NCBI RefSeq assembly: GCF_000427405.1
Contig: NZ_KE386491.1
Span: forward strand, 2,649,001 to 2,713,000
Direction of reading: 5' to 3'
DNA from: Flectobacillus major DSM 103
GTDB taxonomy: Bacteria > Bacteroidota > Bacteroidia > Cytophagales > Spirosomataceae
Length of the DNA: 64,000 bases
The notes under the pieces are model-generated. The model was given only the letters and a program-made list of their open reading frames with translations. It was not told the origin of the DNA and ran no database searches. Positions 44,994-53,406 of this stretch are shown in pieces (positions within the stretch are counted from its first letter, which is position 1; each line of letters opens with the position of its first letter). The position numbers were made by a program, and so were the translations under genes.

Positions 44994-45797
44994 TTAAACA
45001 ACACTAAGGCTTTGTCCGCTTGCCAACAAAGCCAAAATAATAATACCTACCACAATTCGATAAATACCAAAGTATTTGAAACCATATTTGTTAAGTACAC
45101 TAATAAAAAATTTAATTGCGATTACTGCTACCACAAATGCTACGATATTACCTATACACAAAAGTTTCACTTGTTCGCCTGTAATACTACCTTCCTCTTT
45201 GATAAACTTCAGTAATTTATAGCCTGTTGCTGCTGTCATAGTGGGTACAGCCAAAAAGAATGAAAACTCAGCAGCTAGGCTACGGGTAAGTTTTTGTTGC
45301 ATCCCTCCTATTATGGTAGCTGCACTACGGCTCAAGCCAGGAAACATAATAGCCAAACACTGATACATCCCTATTTTGATTGCCGAAATATTATTGATGT
45401 CGGGTTCTTCAAATACCGTTGGGCGTTTGAACCAGTTGTCTACAAACAACAACAAAATACCTCCCAACAACAATATAGTAGCAATAAAGCCGGGACTTCC
45501 AAGGTGTTCATCAATCAAATCATCGAATAATTTACCAAAAATTAACGCTGGAACAACAGCTAAAAGAAGTTTGACATAAAACTGCCATTTTGAAAAATCA
45601 AAGAATTTCTTCCAGTATAAAGCAACAACAGCCAAAATAGCTCCTAACTGAATACAAACTTCAAACAACTTGGTAAATTTATCATTTTCTATGCCCAGAA
45701 ATGAACTTGTAAGCACCATGTGGCCTGTTGATGAAATAGGTAGAAATTCGGTAAGCCCCTCCACAATGGCGAGAATAATAGATTGAATGATTGACAT
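44994..45797 (-). CDS. uppP: Undecaprenyl-diphosphatase
   Basis: A 267-residue integral membrane phosphatase (UppP/BacA) that recycles undecaprenyl pyrophosphate to the monophosphate carrier for peptidoglycan and glycan synthesis. Diagnostic motifs are AIVEGLTEFLPISSTGHMVL with the catalytic Glu and Ser, and FPGLSRSAATIIGGM with the catalytic Arg. About eight hydrophobic helices are present. High expression of this family gives bacitracin resistance. It shares the conserved ftsX - DUF3098 - uppP - truB - ribF order, though a terminator-like hairpin separates it from DUF3098. Confidence 0.95.
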   Translation of the reverse strand: MSIIQSIILAIVEGLTEFLPISSTGHMVLTSSFLGIENDKFTKLFEVCIQLGAILAVVALYWKKFFDFSKWQFYVKLLLAVVPALIFGKLFDDLIDEHLGSPGFIATILLLGGILLLFVDNWFKRPTVFEEPDINNISAIKIGMYQCLAIMFPGLSRSAATIIGGMQQKLTRSLAAEFSFFLAVPTMTAATGYKLLKFIKEEGSITGEQVKLLCIGNIVAFVVAVIAIKFFISVLNKYGFKYFGIYRIVVGIIILALLASGQSLSVV

Positions 45798-46274
45798 ATA
45801 GAAAAATTAAAGTTTGGTATGGCAATAAATTAAACACTATTTATAAAAAGTTGAAGCAAGATAAGTGTGATTACTATGACGCTATTGTAAATTATATTAG
45901 GTTGAATAGGTTCTCAAATTTCTATTATTATGCAAATGTATTCTCAAATACCCTAACGAATCAGCATGTTTATTTTTAATACTTTAGATTGATTATCAAT
46001 ATATTAATCAATCAGACACTTACTTTCTTACTTCTCTATCTAGTTGTTTTTTGTACAAAAACCCAGCACACCTATTTGTGGGGTTGTAATCTATTTATTT
46101 TTTTACCTCAAAAATACAAAAACAAAAAGATGAATTAGTCTTTTAAAAGACCAATTTCATCTTTTTGTTTTTTTTATCAAGAATATGATGTTGAATCTTG
46201 GTAAAATTTAATTTCACCCAACACCCTATATCAAGATTAGTGCAAGATTTTGTAATAGAAGAAGTTAGCAAATA
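45798..46274. other. Intergenic region upstream of uppP
   Basis: 477 bases between uppP and DUF3098, both on the minus strand. It contains the long hairpin at 46118-46175 and a CAAATGTA (minus: TACATTTG) -7-like motif at 45933-45940 that could serve uppP. A 62-codon plus-strand frame at 45791-45979 opens with TTG, shows no recognisable features and is not called. Confidence 0.55.
46118..46175 (-). terminator. Long hairpin terminator after DUF3098
   Basis: An extended inverted repeat: AAAAACAAAAAGATGAATT pairs with AATTTCATCTTTTTGTTTTT, continued by GTCTTTT/AAAAGAC at the tip. T-runs on both strands. It ends the ftsX - DUF3098 transcript on the minus strand before uppP. Confidence 0.82.
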
Positions 46275-46478
46275 TTAGGCTTTACGAAGTATCGCAAAAA
46301 ACTCAATCGTAAAACCTGCAAGAACTATAATTGGCCCCAAAGTTAGTCCTAAAAAGCCAAAGCCAAATTCTTCTTTGTCGAGGCTCATAATAAAAAATCC
46401 TGCCAAAATTACGGCTATGCCAATTAGCATGATAGTATAATTAGTTTTACCAAATGGTAATTTTTCCTTGTTTGTCAT
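46275..46478 (-). CDS. DUF3098 small membrane protein
   Basis: A 67-residue protein with two hydrophobic helices (about 15-32 and 40-62) and the opening KLPFGKTNYTIMLIGIAVI typical of DUF3098. In Bacteroidota this gene commonly lies between ftsX and uppP, as here, 32 bases after ftsX. A link to cell-envelope or division functions is suggested by this conserved neighbourhood, but no function is known to me. Confidence 0.88.
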   Translation of the reverse strand: MTNKEKLPFGKTNYTIMLIGIAVILAGFFIMSLDKEEFGFGFLGLTLGPIIVLAGFTIEFFAILRKA

Positions 46479-46510
46479 AATGATAGGATAATTAAATAGC
46501 TAAAAATCTT

Positions 46511-47392
46511 TTAATATAAATCGTCTAGCGAAAGTTTAAGGTATTTTTCAACAGATTGAAAAGTACTTGTAACCCCTATTAGTATACCAATAACCAGAAT
46601 ACATATAATCAGTATAACTAGTTTTTCTAATTCTTGTAAAGCAATAAGCCCTTCTACTTTTGTGATAGCTACTTGTTGTAAAACAATAAGTAAAGTACAA
46701 GCTACAAGCCCACTAATCAAGCCTTGTAAAGCACCTTTTACTACAAAAGGTTTACGAATAAAGCCATCTGTAGCTCCCACCAACTGCATACTCCTAATCA
46801 GAAAACGCTGTGAATATAAGGCCAATTTGATGGTATTATTGACAAGCAAAATGATAATCAACAATAACAAAAAGACGAAAACAGACAGTACAACGTATAT
46901 TTTTGAGATATTTTTATTTACCTCGTCTACAAAATTTTCAACATACGCTACTTCATGCACGCCATTGATACGCTCTAATGCTTTCTTTATTTCTTTCAAA
47001 CGAGCTTCTGTAAAAAACTCTTCCTTTACTTTCACAGAATACAAATTATGTAAAGGATTATTGTTGCCAAGGAGTTTTTTAAAATCCTCGCCCGATTCCT
47101 GAATAAACTGCTTGGCAGCCACTTCTTTAGAAATAAAGTTGATTTGTGGCGAATTATCTTTTGCCAATACAAAAGGATATTTAGCAATTTGCTTGAATAT
47201 AGTATCTAATTTGGCCGTCGATAAGTCATTGTCTAAGTACACTTGTACTTCTACATTTTGCTTGACTATCTCGGCTAATTTTCGGGCATTCAAAGTTAGT
47301 AGCCCACAAAGACCTATTAAAAACAAGGCAATCGTTAAACTTACGATTACCATAATGTTGGGAGTACTACCTAATTTTTTTATTTTCGGCAT
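46511..47392 (-). CDS. ftsX: Cell division permease FtsX
   Basis: A 293-residue FtsX protein with an N-terminal transmembrane helix (about 10-30), an extracytoplasmic domain (VQVYLDNDLSTAKLDTIFKQ, then NGVHEVAYV) and three C-terminal helices. The block NNTIKLALYSQRFLIRSMQLVGATDGFIRKPF is the FtsX coupling region. With the ATPase FtsE it controls cell-wall hydrolases at the division site. The ftsE gene is not adjacent. The next gene, DUF3098, begins 32 bases downstream. Confidence 0.93.
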   Translation of the reverse strand: MPKIKKLGSTPNIMVIVSLTIALFLIGLCGLLTLNARKLAEIVKQNVEVQVYLDNDLSTAKLDTIFKQIAKYPFVLAKDNSPQINFISKEVAAKQFIQESGEDFKKLLGNNNPLHNLYSVKVKEEFFTEARLKEIKKALERINGVHEVAYVENFVDEVNKNISKIYVVLSVFVFLLLLIIILLVNNTIKLALYSQRFLIRSMQLVGATDGFIRKPFVVKGALQGLISGLVACTLLIVLQQVAITKVEGLIALQELEKLVILIICILVIGILIGVTSTFQSVEKYLKLSLDDLY

Positions 47393-47540
47393 GACTATTA
47401 CAATGCTTAACGGAGGAATTACAACGACGACTCCAATACCTATTGCCCATGATTTATAATTGACTATTTAGGCTCAATTATATATTTCAGACAAAATTAA
47501 ATCATTTTGAATGCAATTACGTACAATTAACTCTTTTTAA

Positions 47541-47577
47541 CAAAGAAGCCGTCTGAATTTATCAAACGGCTTCTTTG
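47541..47577 (-). terminator. Hairpin terminator after the DUF151 gene
   Basis: A perfect 12-bp stem CAAAGAAGCCGT/ACGGCTTCTTTG with a 13-base loop, 13 bases after the stop codon of the DUF151 gene on the minus strand. The trailing T-run is weak. Confidence 0.65.
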
Positions 47578-47590
47578 TTGAGCGATTATG

Positions 47591-48181
47591 TTAATTTCTT
47601 CGTTCGATTTCGTCTCTAATTTTAGCAGCTTTTTCGTATTCTTCATTGTCCAAAGCTTCTTGCAACATTTTGTTGAGTTCTTCAACAGGATTATCTCTGA
47701 GCATTTCGCCAAATGATTTTTTGGGTGAAACCTCTGTATCAAAGTCGTCATCAACTTCGGGTTGCTGTGTTTCGTTGACTGAAATACCTGCTTCTGAAAG
47801 TACCTGTTCGTAAGTATAAATAGGTACATTAAAACGTAAACCAATGGCAATAGCATCGGAAGGTCGGGCGTCGATGGCTACCTCTTTGATACCATCAGAA
47901 CAATGAATCTTAGCAAAAAATACCCCTTCTTTTATGTCTGTAATCGAAATTTCAGTAACTGTGTAATGAAACGTTCTAGCAAAAGACTTGAATAAATCGT
48001 GCGTCATAGGACGATTAGGTTCTATTTTTTCAATTTCTATTGCAATTGCCTGTGCTTCAAACATTCCAATAATGATAGGTAATCGACGAGGTCCGTACTC
48101 TTCTCCTAACACAAGTGCAAACGAACCTGTTTGGGAAGAGCTGGGAGATAATCCTAATATTTCTAACTTTATTTTCTCCAC
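47591..48181 (-). CDS. Bifunctional nuclease-family protein (DUF151) with UVR motif
   Basis: A 196-residue protein. The BFN/DUF151 domain (about 1-135) shows LGLSPSSSQTGSFALVLGE, RRLPIIIGMFEAQAIAIEIE, RPMTHDLFKSFA and DARPSDAIAIGLRF. A C-terminal UVR-like helical hairpin (about 160-195, NKMLQEALDNEEYEKAAKIR) follows an acidic linker. Plant and bacterial members were reported to have nuclease activity; the role in Bacteroidota is not established. It is transcribed singly between ftsX and the etf genes. Confidence 0.93.
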   Translation of the reverse strand: MEKIKLEILGLSPSSSQTGSFALVLGEEYGPRRLPIIIGMFEAQAIAIEIEKIEPNRPMTHDLFKSFARTFHYTVTEISITDIKEGVFFAKIHCSDGIKEVAIDARPSDAIAIGLRFNVPIYTYEQVLSEAGISVNETQQPEVDDDFDTEVSPKKSFGEMLRDNPVEELNKMLQEALDNEEYEKAAKIRDEIERRN

Positions 48182-48524
48182 TTTGCTTGAGCTTATAAGT
48201 TTTCTGGATTGGTTAAACTTGTTATAAGTAACAAAGATATAAACCCGAATAAATTTAAAAAAGTTTTATGACGGATTGTTTTTACGCTTTGCTATCTCAA
48301 GTTTTACTCTGTCAAGTTAATTCAAATCTTATTAATTCCCCAATTTCGGAGAATTAATATAAAAAAAAGACCTAGCTTACCGAAGTAAATAGGTCTTTTT
48401 CAAACAAATACAAATCAAGCTATCAATAAGTAATCGTACAAAATGATTGGTTGGCTGTACTAATAGTACCCAAAAGTGTTTTTTTGATAACTAATGTTTT
48501 ATCAAAATATCGATACACCATTTA
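48182..48524. other. Intergenic region between etfA and the DUF151 gene
   Basis: 343 bases. It contains the etf terminator at 48361-48400 and, 51 bases upstream of the DUF151 ATG, CAAAGATA at 48232-48239 (minus: TATCTTTG), a match to the TAnnTTTG -7 consensus. Nothing else was recognised. Confidence 0.5.
48361..48400 (-). terminator. Rho-independent terminator of the etf operon
   Basis: An 11-bp stem AAAAAGACCTA/TAGGTCTTTTT with a small inner TTAC/GTAA pairing, followed on the minus strand by a long T-run. It lies about 125 bases after the etfA stop. Confidence 0.78.
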
Positions 48525-49490
48525 TTATTTGCTGGCCTGAATTGCTCTGGTAAGGCGTGGCAATACATCAAAAACATCGCCTACAATGCCATAATCTGCG
48601 GCTTTGAAGAAAGGTGCTTCAGGGTCTTTATTAATTACTACAATGACCTTGGACGAATTGACCCCTGCCAAGTGCTGGATAGCTCCAGAAATACCACAAG
48701 CAATATAAAGATTGGGCGAAACCTTGATACCCGTCTGACCAACGTGTTCGTGGTGCGGTCGCCAGTCTAAATCAGAAACAGGTTTTGAGCAAGCTGTAGC
48801 TGCACCAAGGGCATTGGCTAGGTCTTCAACGATTCCCCAATTTTCGGGGCCTTTCAAGCCTCGTCCTGCCGACACTACCAAATCGGCTTCTGGCAACGAA
48901 ACTGCTCCCGAAGCTTTGTGAGTACCAGTTACTTTTACCGAAAAATCGGCATCGTTCAAACTTGGCGAAAATACCTCCACGGTTGCTGAAGCATCGGTCT
49001 CTACAGGCGAAACAGCATTCTTTTTAATGGCTATTACCTTTTGGGCTGCGGTTAATGCCACTGTAGCAAATGCTTTTCCTGTATAAATACTTCGTTTTAC
49101 TTTTACTCCATCCGAAAAATCGGGTAGTTCGGTTACATTCGATACAATAGAAGCTTTGAGTTTGGCTGCTACCCTTGCTGAAACGGCATCGCCCAACGAC
49201 GATTTTGCAAGAATAATAAACTCTGCTCCTTCTTGTTGGGTAGCTGCCGCCAATACCGATGAATATGCTTGAATATTGGCATTGGCTAGTCGTTCGTCGG
49301 AAGCTAATAATACTTTACTTGCACCAAACTTTCCTGCAAGAGCCAACTCGCTGTTAGTGGATGAGCCTATTACCAGTACAGTTGCGGTGCTACCTTTTGC
49401 TTTGGCTATTTCTGCTCCATAATAAATGGCTTCGAGCGATGATTTTTTGATAGAGCCGTTGTCTAATTCGGCAAATATTAGTACACTCAT
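48525..49490 (-). CDS. etfA: Electron transfer flavoprotein, alpha subunit
   Basis: A 321-residue FAD-binding alpha subunit (FixB family). The N-terminal domain has the ETF fold with SVLIFAELDNGSIKKSSLE. The C-terminal FAD domain has VVSAGRGLKGPENWGIVEDL, TACSKPVSDLDWRPHHEHVGQTG and VIVVINKDPEAPFFKAADYG, all hallmarks of the family. It pairs with EtfB to carry electrons from acyl-CoA dehydrogenases to the quinone pool. It is 101 bases after etfB on the same strand. No dehydrogenase gene is adjacent. Confidence 0.95.
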   Translation of the reverse strand: MSVLIFAELDNGSIKKSSLEAIYYGAEIAKAKGSTATVLVIGSSTNSELALAGKFGASKVLLASDERLANANIQAYSSVLAAATQQEGAEFIILAKSSLGDAVSARVAAKLKASIVSNVTELPDFSDGVKVKRSIYTGKAFATVALTAAQKVIAIKKNAVSPVETDASATVEVFSPSLNDADFSVKVTGTHKASGAVSLPEADLVVSAGRGLKGPENWGIVEDLANALGAATACSKPVSDLDWRPHHEHVGQTGIKVSPNLYIACGISGAIQHLAGVNSSKVIVVINKDPEAPFFKAADYGIVGDVFDVLPRLTRAIQASK

Positions 49491-49591
49491 ATTAATCGCT
49501 ATTTAAAGTGCTTCTGCACGTGATGTCTTAATTTATCAATGAGTTGGTGATTAAAATCTGACAAGCAATCAGTAATTGTTGGTCTACTTTT

Positions 49592-50326
49592 CTACAACAC
49601 TTTCGCTTCGTTCTTGAGTAATTCAATCAACTTTTCTGCTTCTTCGGCAGGAATCATTTTTACAGCTCCTTTGGGGGCTGGCAATGTATATTTTTCGGTA
49701 ACCGACAAGCCTGTACCTACTGGCTCTACTACCTTTAGGGGCTTGGTTCGGGCAGTCATAATACCACGCATATTTGGAATTTTCCATTCTGCAATAGGCT
49801 CTTGACAGCCTAATACCAACGGTAATGTAGCTTCAATATCTTCCTTCCCTCCTTCTATTTCACGAGTCATTTTGGCAGTATTACCTTCTATTTCGAGTTT
49901 CATGACAGGCGACAACGACGGAATACCCAAAAGCTCGGCAACTAGCCCATGCACTACCCCGCTGTTAAAGTCGATAGATTCACGCCCCATCAATATCAAA
50001 TCGTATTTTTCGGTGGCGGCAATATTAGCAATTTGTTCAGCTACAAAAAAAGAATCGGTAGGCTCGGCATTTACCCGAATGGCATCGTCGGCACCAATAG
50101 CTAAGCATTTACGAATTACTTGCTCGGAATCGGCTTCGCCAACATTCAATACGGTTACCGTACCGCCATGTTGTTCTTTTAGTTCTACAGCTCTCGACAA
50201 AGCGTAGTCATCGTAAGGCCCACAAATAAACTGTACCCCAGTTTTATTGAATTTGGTGTCGCCATCGCTAAACGATATTTTGGCTGTAGTATCGGGTACA
50301 TTGGTAATACATACTAAAATTTTCAT
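49592..50326 (-). CDS. etfB: Electron transfer flavoprotein, beta subunit
   Basis: 244 residues from the preferred ATG at 50326 (MKILVCITNVPDTTAKISF). An upstream in-frame ATG at 50380 would add 18 unconserved residues. Family motifs are GPYDDYALSRAVELKEQ, ADDAIRVN, ILMGRESIDFNSG and the C-terminal NMRGIMTARTKPLKVVEP. EtfB binds AMP and forms the heterodimer with EtfA, encoded downstream. The pair supports beta-oxidation or amino-acid catabolism. Confidence 0.94.
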   Translation of the reverse strand: MKILVCITNVPDTTAKISFSDGDTKFNKTGVQFICGPYDDYALSRAVELKEQHGGTVTVLNVGEADSEQVIRKCLAIGADDAIRVNAEPTDSFFVAEQIANIAATEKYDLILMGRESIDFNSGVVHGLVAELLGIPSLSPVMKLEIEGNTAKMTREIEGGKEDIEATLPLVLGCQEPIAEWKIPNMRGIMTARTKPLKVVEPVGTGLSVTEKYTLPAPKGAVKMIPAEEAEKLIELLKNEAKVL

Positions 50327-50489
50327 AACAATTTGCCTATTATGTTTACAGTAAATAACAAAGTCGTGCAAAAGCCTCACACTTCCTTGGTGTTCATTGC
50401 TAACTTTGTGTTTTCAACTAAACCAATTTGTACTTTTATCAATACATAGATATTTTCATTATATCTAGTTAATTTTTAACTTTTCAAGG

Positions 50490-50509
50490 TAATATTGTTT
50501 GCAATATTA
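50490..50509. promoter_or_regulatory. Small palindrome in the etfB/TPR divergent gap
   Basis: A perfect 8-bp inverted repeat TAATATTG/CAATATTA with spacer TTTG, midway in the divergent region between etfB and the TPR-like gene. It could be a dimeric repressor site. It is AT-rich and may be chance. Confidence 0.3.
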
Positions 50510-50587
50510 ACGAAAAGTTTTAAAAATAGTATGCAAGCATAATAAATTTTTCAAACTTTTTTATCATTTGATATTTTACCCTTTTCC

Positions 50588-50917
50588 ATGAATAATTTTC
50601 GTTTACAACAACTAGAGATTTTTTACCAAGAAGAGCCAAACGACCCTTTCAATATCTATGCTTTGGCCACCGAATACCTCAAATCTAAACCCGAAAAAGC
50701 TCAGGAGCTTTTTGAGAAGCTTTTGTCTGAGCATCCTCATTACTGGGCTACGTATTATCATGCGGGGGCTTTGTATGCGGCCAATGGAGCTATCGAAAAA
50801 GCCCATGAAACGTATAAAAAAGGGATTGAAGTAGTAACAATGCTGAAAAATGAAAAAGCTTTGAAGGAATTGAAGGGGGCATATCAACTATTTCTGGACG
50901 AACAGGAAGATTGGTAA
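50588..50917 (+). CDS. Small TPR-like protein
   Basis: A 109-residue soluble protein. Helical repeats with the TPR pattern are visible: NDPFNIYALATEYLKSKPEKAQELFEKLL and HYWATYYHAGALYAANGAIEKAHETYKKG, about three helical hairpins in all. It has no signal peptide. TPR proteins scaffold protein contacts, and no specific partner is indicated. It stands alone, divergent from etfB and convergent with the phosphorylase gene. Confidence 0.85.
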   Translation: MNNFRLQQLEIFYQEEPNDPFNIYALATEYLKSKPEKAQELFEKLLSEHPHYWATYYHAGALYAANGAIEKAHETYKKGIEVVTMLKNEKALKELKGAYQLFLDEQEDW

Positions 50918-50958
50918 GTACTGAAGTACAATAACCCATAAATTAGCACTATTGCTTA

Positions 50959-51012
50959 AACAGAGACAAAATGATGAATATGTCGGTACTTTGTCATCAA
51001 TTTGTCCCTGTT
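50959..51012. terminator. Imperfect hairpin between convergent genes
   Basis: A long imperfect inverted repeat, AACAGAGACAAAATGATGA against TCATCAATTTGTCCCTGTT, loop of 16 bases, between the TPR-like gene and the phosphorylase gene. No T-run at either end, so terminator function is tentative. Confidence 0.45.
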
Positions 51013-51025
51013 CTATTGGTTCTGA

Positions 51026-51850
51026 TTAGGCTATCGCTATGAGTCCTTTAATAATATCGGTCATCAAAGGTTCAGCTTTGGAGGCGGCTTTGATGATTTT
51101 TTCTAAGCTAGCTTTTTCTAATGTTTCGGGAATACCCATGTCGGTAATAACCGATATACCAAAGCACTTTAGCCCCATTTGGTGTGCTACAATAATTTCG
51201 GGTACGGTAGACATCCCTACGGCATCGGCACCAAGCATCCGCAATACCCGATACTCGGCTCTTGTTTCGAGTTGTGGCCCTGGTACGTTCACATAAACAC
51301 CCTTTTTCAAAGTGATTCCCAAGTCTTGCCCAACAGCCTCTGCTTTGGCCATTAAATCTAGGTCATAAGGGTCACACATATCGGGAAAGCGGTCGCCAAA
51401 GGCAGTGTGATGTGTACCTGTCAACGGGTTTTCTGTCATAAAAAAGCTAATATGGTCTTGAATAATCATCAGGTCGCTTACCTTAAAGTCAGGATTTAAA
51501 CCACCCGATGCGTTGGAAACCACTAATTTTTGAACACCCAGCTGAGCCATCACTCTTACAGGAAAAGTAACTTCTTGCATAGAATAGCCTTCATAATAAT
51601 GAAAACGCCCTTGCATACAAATAACCTTTTTGCCCGACAACGTTCCTAATATTAATTTCCCTTTGTGAAACTCTACAGTTGAAACAGGAAAATTAGGAAT
51701 ATCTTCGTACGACAGTACCGTTTCAATCGTAATTTCATCGACCAATGCCCCTAAACCTGTACCAAGAATTATCCCAAATTCGGGAATAAAATCAGGAAGT
51801 TGGGCTTGTATGTACTCGACAGTTTCGGTAATTTTTTGTAATATCATCAT
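51026..51850 (-). CDS. Purine nucleoside phosphorylase (trimeric, class I)
   Basis: A 274-residue enzyme that splits purine nucleosides with phosphate to the free base and ribose-1-phosphate. Motifs are [18 protein letters not shown] (phosphate loop), [39 protein letters not shown] and [25 protein letters not shown], where the Ser/Thr before VPE and the later Asn-equivalent region bind substrate. The length of 274 fits the trimeric inosine/guanosine type (PNP-I, punA-like). Single gene. Confidence 0.93.
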   Translation of the reverse strand: MMILQKITETVEYIQAQLPDFIPEFGIILGTGLGALVDEITIETVLSYEDIPNFPVSTVEFHKGKLILGTLSGKKVICMQGRFHYYEGYSMQEVTFPVRVMAQLGVQKLVVSNASGGLNPDFKVSDLMIIQDHISFFMTENPLTGTHHTAFGDRFPDMCDPYDLDLMAKAEAVGQDLGITLKKGVYVNVPGPQLETRAEYRVLRMLGADAVGMSTVPEIIVAHQMGLKCFGISVITDMGIPETLEKASLEKIIKAASKAEPLMTDIIKGLIAIA

Positions 51851-52001
51851 AAGTAATGGGTTGAATTATGTAGGTACAAGTACTGTTTTTTTGAGATTAA
51901 AAATGACTTATCATATAATTATTATAATCGTCGACTCCAGCTTATTTTTAATGATTGTTTATCTTCCTCAAAACAAATAAGTAACAATCAATTTATTATT
52001 A

Positions 52002-53222
52002 TCATAAATTACTCCCAGCTACGAAGCCGGTTGTCCATGCTGCCTGAAAGTTGAAACCACCTGTTACAGCGTCAATATCTAGTACTTCGCCAGCAAAGAA
52101 AAGTCCCTTGATTTTTTTACTTTCCATCGTTTCTGGATTCACTTCCGACAAATCAATACCTCCACAGGTTACAAATTCTTCTTTGAAAGTGGTTTTGCCC
52201 TGTACTTTTTGAGGACAATTAATCAAGTTTTCAATCAGTTTGTTACTTTGTTTATTGGCAATATCTATCCAACGTAGCTGCTCATCTATTTCCGAAAGTT
52301 CGCATAGTTTTTTCCAAAGACGCGAAGGAATACCCAACATAGCATTCGATTGAATGACTTTTTTAGGATGCAGTTTTTTCTGATTGGCAAACTCCTCCCT
52401 CACACTATTCTCTGTATTTTCGGCTCCCCAGCTAATCAAAGCCGTAAATTCGTAATCACTTTCGGCCAAATCTCTTGCCCCCCAAGCCGAAAGTTTTAGA
52501 ATTGCAGGCCCCGAAAAACCCCAATGTGTGATCAATAAAGCACCATCTTGCTTTATTTTTCGTCCTGCAATCCGTACTTGGGCTTGTGGTACACTAATTC
52601 CTGAAAGCTCCTTGAATTGTCCTTCGGGTGTATTGAATGTAAATAACGACGGAACAGGCTCTTGTATCGTCAAGCCCAGTTTGGCCAACCACTCATACCC
52701 TCGTGAGCTAGGGTTTCCTCCGGTAGTAACCAATACCGAATCGGCCAGTAAGGCACTGCCGTCTAGCAATTGGAGTAATAATTTATGGTCTTTTTGGGGT
52801 AAAATAGATTCGACACCGCAGGAGGTTCGTACTTGTACCCCCGATTTGATAGCCGTATTTTCCAAGCATGAAGCAATCGTTTCTGAATCGTCGGTTGTTG
52901 GAAACATCCTACCATCGGATTCTACTTTTAGGGATACCCCCAATTGCTGAAACCAATCTATCGTAGCCTGAGGATTAAAGACTTTGAAGAGAGGCCTTAA
53001 AAAACTACCTCCACGAGGGTAGAATTTGGCTAATTTTTTATCGTCAAAACAAGCATGAGTAATATTACATCTTCCTCCACCCGAAATTCGTACTTTATTT
53101 AATACTGTTCTATTTTTTTCTAACAAAATTACCTCAGCACCTTTGTTGACCTGAGCAGCTCTTATTGCTCCAAAAAAACCAGCGGCACCGCCTCCTATTA
53201 CCACTATTCGTTTATTATTCAT
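52002..53222 (-). CDS. FAD-dependent oxidoreductase, HI0933/YhiN family
   Basis: 406 residues from the preferred ATG at 53222, which places the dinucleotide-binding motif RIVVIGGGAAGFFGAIRAAQ at the start. An in-frame ATG at 53264 would add 14 residues. Family features are VRISGGGRCNITHACF, GGRCN-type FAD contact, LVTTGGNPSSRGYEWLAKLG and the end EVLDIDAVTGGFNFQAAWTTGFVAG. The HI0933-like flavoproteins are widespread, sometimes called aminoacetone oxidases, but their true substrate is unclear. It stands alone and is divergent from the endonuclease gene. Confidence 0.92.
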   Translation of the reverse strand: MNNKRIVVIGGGAAGFFGAIRAAQVNKGAEVILLEKNRTVLNKVRISGGGRCNITHACFDDKKLAKFYPRGGSFLRPLFKVFNPQATIDWFQQLGVSLKVESDGRMFPTTDDSETIASCLENTAIKSGVQVRTSCGVESILPQKDHKLLLQLLDGSALLADSVLVTTGGNPSSRGYEWLAKLGLTIQEPVPSLFTFNTPEGQFKELSGISVPQAQVRIAGRKIKQDGALLITHWGFSGPAILKLSAWGARDLAESDYEFTALISWGAENTENSVREEFANQKKLHPKKVIQSNAMLGIPSRLWKKLCELSEIDEQLRWIDIANKQSNKLIENLINCPQKVQGKTTFKEEFVTCGGIDLSEVNPETMESKKIKGLFFAGEVLDIDAVTGGFNFQAAWTTGFVAGSNL

Positions 53223-53406
53223 TCGTATTTGCTTGAATTGATACTTTGTGCTATCATATTTCATACGAAATTAGTAAAATTGCAACCTTATTCCATCAAC
53301 AATCATTGCTCAGGGTGTATTTTATCCAGAAAAACAATCAATATTACCGAGTCCAATCCGTTATCTTTAACACATTCCATATTCATATAAGTACAAATTT
53401 CTATTC

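Noticed and set aside
45791-45979. 62-codon plus-strand frame upstream of uppP
   Set aside because: It starts with TTG, overlaps the 5' end of uppP, and its Tyr/Asn/Lys-rich composition is what AT-rich noncoding DNA gives.
51026-51850. Possible MTA phosphorylase instead of purine nucleoside phosphorylase
   Set aside because: The motif SNASGGLNP and overall length fit PNP-I better; MTA phosphorylases differ at these positions.
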